Of a stretch of 43,685 nucleotides of DNA, positions 37,181 through 43,685 are shown one piece after another (position 1 is the first letter of the stretch; each line of letters starts with the position of its first letter). The position numbers and the translations under genes are program-made. Under the pieces are notes generated by a model. That model was not told the origin of the DNA. It worked only from the letters and a program-made list of their open reading frames with translations, and did not search any database. The stretch comes from Anaeroplasma sp. (GTDB lineage Bacteria > Bacillota_I > Bacilli_A > Acholeplasmatales > Anaeroplasmataceae): NCBI GenBank assembly GCA_022768655.1, contig JALEQD010000107.1:1-43685 (forward strand), given 5' to 3'.

Positions 37181-38837
37181 TCATAGCACCTTGATTTCTT
37201 AATTCCTTTAAGTGTTCACGACGCTTCATAGCAAGTTCTCTTGCACGGTTCTTTTGTTGTTGTTGCTTAACAAGATCACTAACCTCAGATGATTTTCTCT
37301 TAAGATTAGCTTTACGCTCAGCTTCTTTTTGCTTCTTAATTGCTTCTTCTTCAAGACGCTTACGCTTAGCTTGTAACGCTTTTTCCTTCTCGATAGCTTG
37401 AAGTCTTTGCTTTTCTTCTTTAATTCTTTGCTTTTCAAGACGTTCCTTTTCACGCTTTTCTTGAAGCTTAATTTTATCTTGCAATGTAGTTAAAAGCTTT
37501 TCAATTCGCTTTTCTTCCTTTGCCATACGTAATATGTTCATTTGCTTTTGTTGACGAACAATATTAAATATCATCTTTTTACGTCTTGCAAACTCTAATT
37601 GCTCATATAAATTCTTTGATTCTAATTCTTCATCAGACACTCCAAATGCTTTTGGATATATTTGATCAAGCATATCAAGCATTTGTCTATATACTACTCT
37701 AATTGATTCATTATAAGGATTACCTGTTCTTTGCATACCCTTCATAGATGATTCAAAATATTGAGAGGTTTGATCTAATAATATTTGATTCATTGTATAA
37801 TCTTCAAGCTTTTTATTATCTGCATTAAGATTAAGCTCAAGATTAATTTCTTCATTTTGTAAAGGCTTTGGAGCCTTTATTGAAGGTAAAGATTTTGAAG
37901 TATAAATACCATCGATTTCTCTATTTTTAATAAATGATGTTACAGCTAGTGCCATTATATCATTCATATCACTATCAAGTACTGGTGTGTATTTATAGCT
38001 TTTTTCTTTAACATCAATATTTGTTGCTATACCGTCAACCTTATCAAGATATAACCATAATCCATAACACAATTTGAAATCTGGGTTATGCATGATAATA
38101 TTAGTTTTCATGATTGGTGGTACAACATCACGTGCTTTTGCTAAAGCACGCATAAATTCGGTACCTTTTAAGCCCTGAATCATTTCTCTAATGTATAACA
38201 ATCTATTATATTGTTCCTTAGTAGTTTCAGCATTAACTGTTAAATCGTTTTTTACGGCAACATCAATACTTACAGTTACTTTTTGTCCTGAGATAAGGAA
38301 CTCATTATTAACATTTAATTTTTGAGTTTCGAAGCTTTCAAGGGAAACCTTCATTACCTCATAACGTCTTTCTAGGAACATCTCAATTCTTTTTACTAAA
38401 GATTTAATAAATCTATTTTCATAAATAGCTAATTCTTCTTCAGCATATGTTGTTAAAACTTTAGAGGGGATTACATCCCCCTCTTTAGTAATTTCTTTAA
38501 TTAATTGAGTATGGCTAGAAAGATGTCGCACAGTTTCAGAATTAACTTTTTTAGCTTTCTCAACAGCTACGATTTCTTCTTCATATCTAATTGACTTTTT
38601 AGGGTCACGCATGATTTTTAAAATCGCAGGATAAACAGATTCGATTGTATCAAGGAAGCTCATATCGAAATTACGTATTTCTGTTTGAGTTTTATTGAAT
38701 ACAGTCTTTTGTCCACTTTTAACTCTGTTTAAGATGTATTTACCATAATCATCAGATTGAGTTCTAGCTTCAATAGCACCATAAACTTGTTTATAGTAAC
38801 CAGTTAATTCATCAGCACTATAATCTTGTTTTGCCAT
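37158..38837 (-). CDS. Coiled-coil partner of the McrB-like ATPase (DUF2357-like?)
   Basis: In this 559-residue soluble protein, the segment around TYAEEELAIYENRFIKSLVKRI resembles the E-N-R-F region of DUF2357 proteins, which accompany McrB-like ATPases. I do not see their C-terminal PD-(D/E)XK nuclease motifs. Instead the last 120 or so residues (about 440-555) are an extreme Lys/Glu/Arg/Gln-rich coiled coil. Start: ATG at 38835-38837, six bases after GTAGGTG; the in-frame GTG nine bases upstream sits within that site. It begins 12 bases after the stop of the ATPase gene and overlaps the next peptidase gene. I infer a cytoplasmic effector or scaffold working with the ATPase. Confidence 0.72.
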   Translation of the reverse strand: MAKQDYSADELTGYYKQVYGAIEARTQSDDYGKYILNRVKSGQKTVFNKTQTEIRNFDMSFLDTIESVYPAILKIMRDPKKSIRYEEEIVAVEKAKKVNSETVRHLSSHTQLIKEITKEGDVIPSKVLTTYAEEELAIYENRFIKSLVKRIEMFLERRYEVMKVSLESFETQKLNVNNEFLISGQKVTVSIDVAVKNDLTVNAETTKEQYNRLLYIREMIQGLKGTEFMRALAKARDVVPPIMKTNIIMHNPDFKLCYGLWLYLDKVDGIATNIDVKEKSYKYTPVLDSDMNDIMALAVTSFIKNREIDGIYTSKSLPSIKAPKPLQNEEINLELNLNADNKKLEDYTMNQILLDQTSQYFESSMKGMQRTGNPYNESIRVVYRQMLDMLDQIYPKAFGVSDEELESKNLYEQLEFARRKKMIFNIVRQQKQMNILRMAKEEKRIEKLLTTLQDKIKLQEKREKERLEKQRIKEEKQRLQAIEKEKALQAKRKRLEEEAIKKQKEAERKANLKRKSSEVSDLVKQQQQKNRARELAMKRREHLKELRNQGAMSEENSEE

Positions 38838-38849
38838 ATGAATCACCTA

Positions 38850-40388
38850 CTAAGCATTTTTCTTTAAGTCAGCAATAAAATCTTTTGATACTAAGAATTG
38901 TTCCTTACCAAATAATTTATCTAGTAAAACAATTAATTCATCTAATTCCTTCTTTAGGAACGTTAGATTTAACATTTCAAATTTTCTTAAAATCTTAAAT
39001 GTAAGCATGTAATCAAGACCATCAAATTCAGTAAATCCACAAGCCATATATACTGGAACAAATAGTTTGATTTGCTTCATAATACGGTTACCGAATGCAA
39101 TCTTGAAATTTGTTTGAATGAATTGGTCTAATTGATTAAAACCAGATTGTGCAATCTCAGATAATTGGTATCCAGATTGTGCACGTTTGAATAAGTCATC
39201 TAAATATTCAAATGTCATAGATACATTTTCTGTATATCCAGCATCAATGAATTCAGCCTTTTTATTAATCGCAATCGCAACAGCACGGTCATAAACCTTA
39301 TCTGTAATAGTAAATGTTGAATCATCCTTGTTGGCAGTTCCAATAAACCAAACATTTTGTGGTATTAAAATCTTACCATTAATTAGATTCTTAGGATCTG
39401 TTTTTTCACTTGTTGGTACGATATCGATTTTCCATTCATTAACATCTGGCATTTCCATTACTGATAGGAATTCAGCAAAGTAATACTCAATACGTGCCAA
39501 GTTCATTTCGTCTAGTACTATTAAATTAATAGTATCAGAATAAGATGCAGCATAAACACTCTTTAAGAAGTCTGTTTCATTAAATCTCTTTGTAAATTCG
39601 TTTAAATAACCTAATAATTCAGCTCTATCTCTCCATGATGGTTGAACTGAAATGATTGATGTATCATTTTGGAAGAATTTACCCATCGCATAAGGTAGAG
39701 ATGTTTTACCTGTACCTGAAATACCTTCTAGAATTAATACCTTTGATGTTGCAAGTCCTGCAAACCATCTAGCAATAATTTCTTTTTTATAGAATAGCTT
39801 TAATTGAGAAGCAGCATAATTGATGAATCTATCACATAATCCAGGTAGATCAAGCATATCTGATTGATTCATAACTGTAATTCTTGGGTTTTCCTCAGCC
39901 TCTCTATCAACTTGAATAAGTTTAGAGAATCTTGATTCATTTTCGCCTTTCTTCTTTGTTGATTGACCTTCATAATCAACTACACCTGGCGCACCAGCAC
40001 CAATTTGAGAAACACGCATTGCTAGAATTTTATTCTTTTCATCAATTAATTCAACAATCTTTTGATTTAATAGGGATACTTCCTCTACTAATCCATCTTT
40101 ATCAACCTCACGCTTGACAAAACGTACGTACCTACGAATTAACTGGAATAATAAGATAACTAATAATGCAACAAAACCAACATTAATAATTAGTACTAGA
40201 ATAAATGCTATATAATCTAGCGCATTCCAATCTCCTATTGAATTCATAAATAAGTTTGCATATCCGTTATCTGCCCAATCACCATAGAATATTTTAACTA
40301 TGATCGCCCAATGCATTTGAAACCACTGTCCAATGTTTGAAGCAAGGTCCTTTAGAAATTGGATATAAAATTGTGAAAATCCATTCAT
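38850..40388 (-). CDS. Membrane-anchored McrB-like AAA+ ATPase
   Basis: This 512-residue protein has an N-terminal region with one strong membrane helix (about 58-82), a short coiled coil (about 98-120), a linker, and an AAA+ domain. Walker A is EGISGTGKT (221-229). Walker B is within LIVLDEMN (289-296), running into the McrB-clade signature LARIEYYFAEFLSVME. Sensor 1 is FIGTANKDD (349-356). McrB ATPases are normally soluble GTPase/ATPase motors of restriction systems; this one is tethered to the membrane and lies between two signal peptidase genes. The ribosome site is weak (GAAGAGTGA). A role in remodelling membrane or secreted proteins is inferred. Confidence 0.85.
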   Translation of the reverse strand: MNGFSQFYIQFLKDLASNIGQWFQMHWAIIVKIFYGDWADNGYANLFMNSIGDWNALDYIAFILVLIINVGFVALLVILLFQLIRRYVRFVKREVDKDGLVEEVSLLNQKIVELIDEKNKILAMRVSQIGAGAPGVVDYEGQSTKKKGENESRFSKLIQVDREAEENPRITVMNQSDMLDLPGLCDRFINYAASQLKLFYKKEIIARWFAGLATSKVLILEGISGTGKTSLPYAMGKFFQNDTSIISVQPSWRDRAELLGYLNEFTKRFNETDFLKSVYAASYSDTINLIVLDEMNLARIEYYFAEFLSVMEMPDVNEWKIDIVPTSEKTDPKNLINGKILIPQNVWFIGTANKDDSTFTITDKVYDRAVAIAINKKAEFIDAGYTENVSMTFEYLDDLFKRAQSGYQLSEIAQSGFNQLDQFIQTNFKIAFGNRIMKQIKLFVPVYMACGFTEFDGLDYMLTFKILRKFEMLNLTFLKKELDELIVLLDKLFGKEQFLVSKDFIADLKKNA

Positions 40389-40447
40389 AAACTATTCACT
40401 CTTCTCTATCTATATTTTATTTCCTTTTTAGCAAAGGATAGACTACA

Positions 40448-41869
40448 CTATTCTGTAGTCTTCTTTGTTGTTGTCTTTTTTGTTGCTGTAGACTTTTTAG
40501 CAGCTGTAGAGGTAGATGCCTTCTTAGCTGTAGATGTTTTTGATGTTGTTGTTTTCTTTGTTGTAGAAGAAGATGACTTCTTAGCAGTTGTTGTAGTTTT
40601 TTTAGCTGCAGGCTTCTTTGTTGTTGTAGGCTTTGCTTCTTGAGCAGGCTCTACAACCTCTTCAGTATTTTCTTGAACACCTACAACTTCAGTTTGAGCC
40701 TCTGGTTCTACTGCTTCAGCTTGTACTTCTTCTTGAGGAACAACCTCAGTAATAGAAGATGGTTCATCTAATGTTTGAATAACATTTTCAGTAACTACAG
40801 CATCAGCTACTGGTTTTTCTTTAGCTTCCTCTTTAGTTTCTTCTTGAGCAGGCTCTACTTCAGCATCTGTTGTTTCTTCAACTACTACCGCATCAGTTGT
40901 TACAGCCTCTTCTTTAATTTTTTCAGTAACTTCAGGCTCAGCTTGAACCTCTGGTTCTACCTCAGCTTGCACTTCTTCTTTAACTTCCTCAACCTGAGTA
41001 GTGGCTTCTTCTTTTGGAGTTTCAGCTTGTTGTGTAGGTTGTTGAATACCCATTTCAGCTAAAATTTGACGACGTAATTCTTCCTTTTGAGCTTCTAAAT
41101 CAGCCATCATTGCTTCCTTATCATTTGCAAGTTCAGCTTTTTGCTTAGCACCCTTTAGATCCATTATGTTTTTAACAACCATAAATACTTCAAATAATAA
41201 GAATACTAAAACTGGAAGAACAAAATACCATAACCAGTTTTGTTGAATATTTTCTAATACCCTACCAGCACCAGAATTTACACCAGTTACAACACCTTTG
41301 ATGTTTTCTAAACCATTTCCAGATAAATATATTACATATGGCTCATCTTGACCAGTTTGTTTTTGTTCAAGCATAGTATCAAAAGCAGGATTACCAGTTT
41401 TTCCATATACACCTAACTCACTAGCTGATTTATCTCCTTGAACTGCAATTGATGATATTTCACCATCAGCATTTCTTCCTATATATACGATTCTATGTGA
41501 GTTTAAATTGTTAATATATGTATCAAAGAAAGTGATAACATCGCCTTCTTTTAATTCATTTAAATTTTTGCTAGAAACTGTTTTTACTAAAAGTAAGTCG
41601 CCTTTTGAAAAATGTCCAATCTCATATGAATCATAATCACTAGTTAGATTATTACCATTTTTTTGCATTGAGTTTGATTGAACTGATAAGAATCCTCTGC
41701 CAAAAATATTAGGGAAACCACCATTTTTACTTCCCGCATTAATATTCATTATTGAAAATAATAGTAATGTAATTATTACAGCATAAAATAAAACATTACC
41801 TACTATCTTTAGTATAAATAATGGAGTATTTTTCTTTTCTGTTTCTTTTACTAATTCTTTATTCTCCAT
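40448..41869 (-). CDS. ER-type signal peptidase with acidic and histone-H1-like cytoplasmic tail
   Basis: In this 473-residue protein, residues 1-240 form an S26 signal peptidase. There is a helix at about 16-42, Ser67 in VQSNSMQ, His125 in NSHRIV, Asp146 in VQGDKS, and a second helix at about 211-234. The remaining 240 residues face the cytoplasm. They comprise a short coiled coil (about 238-275), a Glu/Val/Pro-rich acidic stretch (about 280-410), and then about 60 residues of Lys/Thr/Ser/Ala repeats (TTKKPAAKKTTTTAKK-like), as in histone H1 tails. Start: ATG with GGATGGTGA upstream. The family rarely exceeds 250 residues, so the tail is a striking addition. Confidence 0.87.
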   Translation of the reverse strand: MENKELVKETEKKNTPLFILKIVGNVLFYAVIITLLLFSIMNINAGSKNGGFPNIFGRGFLSVQSNSMQKNGNNLTSDYDSYEIGHFSKGDLLLVKTVSSKNLNELKEGDVITFFDTYINNLNSHRIVYIGRNADGEISSIAVQGDKSASELGVYGKTGNPAFDTMLEQKQTGQDEPYVIYLSGNGLENIKGVVTGVNSGAGRVLENIQQNWLWYFVLPVLVFLLFEVFMVVKNIMDLKGAKQKAELANDKEAMMADLEAQKEELRRQILAEMGIQQPTQQAETPKEEATTQVEEVKEEVQAEVEPEVQAEPEVTEKIKEEAVTTDAVVVEETTDAEVEPAQEETKEEAKEKPVADAVVTENVIQTLDEPSSITEVVPQEEVQAEAVEPEAQTEVVGVQENTEEVVEPAQEAKPTTTKKPAAKKTTTTAKKSSSSTTKKTTTSKTSTAKKASTSTAAKKSTATKKTTTKKTTE

Positions 41870-41984
41870 AATTTCACCATCCTAACATCATAAAAAGTCA
41901 CTTTTTTATATTTTAACATTATTATTGTTAAAAGACAAATAAAAGAAATTTTATATATCCCATTTATCTCTCTTTTAATAATAA

Positions 41985-42022
41985 TTTTGATATTGAGGTG
42001 CTACAACACCCCAATATCAAAA
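41985..42022 (-). terminator. Terminator-like hairpin after the secreted-protein gene
   Basis: Sixteen-base arms (41985-42000 and 42007-42022) pair with one mismatch around a 6-base loop, just past the stop at 42029. On the minus strand the run after it is UUAUUAUU rather than pure U. This suggests partial termination, giving more substrate mRNA than peptidase mRNA. Confidence 0.7.
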
Positions 42023-42028
42023 CAAATT

Positions 42029-43126
42029 TTACAAATCAACTGCGAAATTTAGATTTAAGTATATATTAGAATGGTCAATAAATTGTAAACAATCTGCATC
42101 CCATCCTTCAAACCAAAATCTAACTGTTAATTTAATTTTTGTTGATACCTGATTTTGTATTCCAAAGAAGTTTAATGAATTAGAATCTACATTTTGTTTT
42201 TTCCATATTACAGGATCTCCAGTAGAAATTTCAATATCATTATTTCTAGTTTCTAGTACTTCAATAGTATTATAGTTTGTTTTATATGTAGTATTTAATT
42301 CTTTCAATGCTAAATTATATTCTTCCGGAAGAATACCACCAAAACTATATACTCCATCTATCAATGATGGTTCATTTGTTCCACCTTGATAAATAATAGT
42401 ATTTACAGGTGTATCATTTGTATATGAATCTTCAACCCTTATTGGATTGTAAACTGATAACGCTAATCTAGCACTAGAAGCCGAATTAACTGTGATTTTT
42501 TCTGGTAAATCCTTTAATAAATCATATTTAAAACCTGATGGAATAGGTTCAAAAGGATTCCCATTCAATAATGATCCAGTACACTCTACTCCTGTTATTG
42601 TATTTTCAAGTCCTGAAATCAATAAATTTGAATTTATATTCGTTTCACTTGTGATTGGAACCTTCGATGATATCATTAAATACAAATCAAATTGATAATA
42701 TTTTTTTGAATTTGTAAAACTAATTGTATGATTTGACTGATCAACTTCTATAGCATAAAAATCAGAAAACTGATTATTTGCTAAGCTTGCACTAACTGGC
42801 TCCATTTTTGCAAATCTATCAAAGAAAGTATTAATTGTACGTTCGTCATCTGGATTGGATAGGATGCTGTAGTCTATACCCATATTTGTTAAAATTTGCT
42901 TTTTAATATCTATAGAAGATACACTTTGTGAAAAGTCAGTGCCATTAGTTGATATTAATAATTCATAATCATTATTTTTCTTAGAGGATGAAATATCAAT
43001 ATCAAACCCTCCAACGCTTGTTGTTGTAAGGATACCAACCCATGCAAATGTAGTAGCTACCATAGTTATCATTACAATAACACAAGTTAGTATACTTATA
43101 TATACTTTTTTCACTACATTTTGCAT
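42029..43126 (-). CDS. Secreted SipW-substrate-type (TasA/CalY-like) surface protein
   Basis: This 365-residue protein has an N-terminal signal of the SipW-cognate kind, a hydrophobic helix ending MVATTFAWVGIL (about 23-33) with T-x-A-W after it. The mature part is beta-rich, begins FDIDISSS, and ends with RFWFEGWDADC followed by a short beta strand. The G-W-D-x-x-C ending is shared with the neighbouring secreted protein. TasA and CalY (camelysin) family members form extracellular fibres and are matured by SipW. GGAG lies seven bases before the ATG. I do not see sortase signals. Filament or matrix subunit is inferred from the signal peptide and the two linked signal peptidases. Confidence 0.82.
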   Translation of the reverse strand: MQNVVKKVYISILTCVIVMITMVATTFAWVGILTTTSVGGFDIDISSSKKNNDYELLISTNGTDFSQSVSSIDIKKQILTNMGIDYSILSNPDDERTINTFFDRFAKMEPVSASLANNQFSDFYAIEVDQSNHTISFTNSKKYYQFDLYLMISSKVPITSETNINSNLLISGLENTITGVECTGSLLNGNPFEPIPSGFKYDLLKDLPEKITVNSASSARLALSVYNPIRVEDSYTNDTPVNTIIYQGGTNEPSLIDGVYSFGGILPEEYNLALKELNTTYKTNYNTIEVLETRNNDIEISTGDPVIWKKQNVDSNSLNFFGIQNQVSTKIKLTVRFWFEGWDADCLQFIDHSNIYLNLNFAVDL

Positions 43127-43184
43127 GAGTTATCTCCTTTCATTTTCTAAAAATTTTTAATATTGAGAAGGTGTAGTTGAAGGT

Positions 43185-43685
43185 TTAAGCCCAATTGTTT
43201 GCTGCTGCATATCCTGAAATAGTTGTAGCTGCATCTGCAACTGCTGAAGTAAAGTCCATTACAACGCTAATTCCTTGTTGACGGCAAACATCATAACAAT
43301 AGCTATCCCAACCATCAAGATAGAATGCAAATCTTACTTCAACATAACCAGTATCACCAGGAATATAGAATAAAGGTGCACTGGCTTTAGCTTGAGTAAG
43401 AACAGTTCCACTTGAATAATTTGCAACAGCTGGAACTTCTAATGCAGTTCCCATAATACAATTATAGAATCCTAATGCATTTGCTCCTGATGTGGCAATA
43501 TTTACATCAGCTTCAGTTGCATAATTAGCTAAATCATATACATTTACACTCTTATCAGCAGATTCTGATGATAATGTTGTTTCATCTGTCATTTTTGTGA
43601 TAGTTATATTCATCTTCATAGCCTTTAAGATATCTACAGCATAATCTGTACCAGCAGTAGAAATACCTGTTTGCTCTGAGGTAAA
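43185..43685 (-). CDS. Secreted surface protein, paralogue of the preceding one (5' end beyond window)
   Basis: The open frame runs to the last base of the window (it reads on through FTSEQTGISTAGTDYAV before an internal Met), so the true start lies outside. At least 166 residues are visible. The C-terminal part has RFAFYLDGWDSYC and a VVMDF strand, matching the ending RFWFEGWDADC...LNLNF of the next gene, so the two are paralogues. The Ala/Ser/Thr-rich composition suits an exported protein. It lies 58 bases from the next gene with no terminator visible between. The signal peptide cannot be assessed. Confidence 0.8.
   Translation of the reverse strand, partial: FTSEQTGISTAGTDYAVDILKAMKMNITITKMTDETTLSSESADKSVNVYDLANYATEADVNIATSGANALGFYNCIMGTALEVPAVANYSSGTVLTQAKASAPLFYIPGDTGYVEVRFAFYLDGWDSYCYDVCRQQGISVVMDFTSAVADAATTISGYAAANNWA

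Noticed and set aside
37158-40388. McrBC-type restriction (Type IV defence) system
   Set aside because: The ATPase matches McrB, but it is membrane anchored, its partner shows no visible nuclease core, and the neighbours are signal peptidases and secreted proteins. Kept as an alternative only.
40440-40461. Small hairpin AGACTAC/GTAGTCT around the stop codon of the large signal peptidase gene
   Set aside because: Seven-base stem with no U-run downstream; too weak to call a terminator, although it also holds the stop codon in its loop.

Overview
The window is low-GC, gene-dense DNA. The features fit a member of the Bacillota/Mycoplasmatota lineage: Gram-positive-type Shine-Dalgarno sites, many 'L-x-S-C' lipoproteins, no outer-membrane genes, SipW-type signal peptidases and a stand-alone class II lysS. 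TGA is used as a stop (for example in the ATGA overlap at 17642-17645) and Trp is TGG, so the code is the standard bacterial one, not the Mycoplasma one. I would guess an uncultured host-associated Bacilli/Erysipelotrichia-like bacterium; that guess is inference. No rRNA, tRNA, CRISPR array, phage or insertion sequence is visible, apart from one Rpn-type PD-(D/E)XK nuclease gene. No gene-free stretch exceeds 300 bases.

Region 1 (1-9428, minus strand) is an oligopeptide ABC importer operon. In transcription order it encodes a B-repeat/GLUG-like surface lipoprotein, an oversized substrate-binding lipoprotein OppA (899 aa), the permeases OppB and OppC, the ATPases OppD and OppF, a small membrane protein, and the start of another lipoprotein that runs off the window.

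Region 2 (9503-25723, minus strand) is one tightly packed run of ten genes. It opens with a membrane protein, a MoxR-type AAA+ ATPase, a DUF58 protein and two membrane-anchored von Willebrand A (VWA) proteins. It continues without a promoter-sized gap into three paralogous extracytoplasmic lipoproteins (one with a TlpA-type thioredoxin domain), a membrane protein ending in a CxxC tail, and a NapH-like 4Fe-4S membrane protein fused to two thioredoxin-fold domains. I read this as an ATP-driven chaperone/assembly module joined to a trans-membrane thiol electron-transfer module that acts on surface proteins.

Region 3 (25808-32082, minus strand) holds a 1298-aa surface lipoprotein with eight repeated C-terminal modules and a membrane diguanylate cyclase with an extracytoplasmic sensor region. 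Region 4 (32296-35463, plus strand) holds lysS, a coupled hypothetical gene and a GT4 glycosyltransferase behind a terminator-like hairpin that contains the stop codon of the preceding gene. A bidirectional terminator separates it from an Rpn-family nuclease on the minus strand.

Region 5 (36530-43685, minus strand) is a second candidate system. It has two secreted proteins of the SipW-substrate type, two ER-type (Ser/His) signal peptidases, a membrane-anchored McrB-like AAA+ ATPase and its coiled-coil partner. One peptidase carries a long acidic then histone-H1-like cytoplasmic tail. I infer a surface filament or matrix protein secretion/assembly locus. It continues beyond the right edge.
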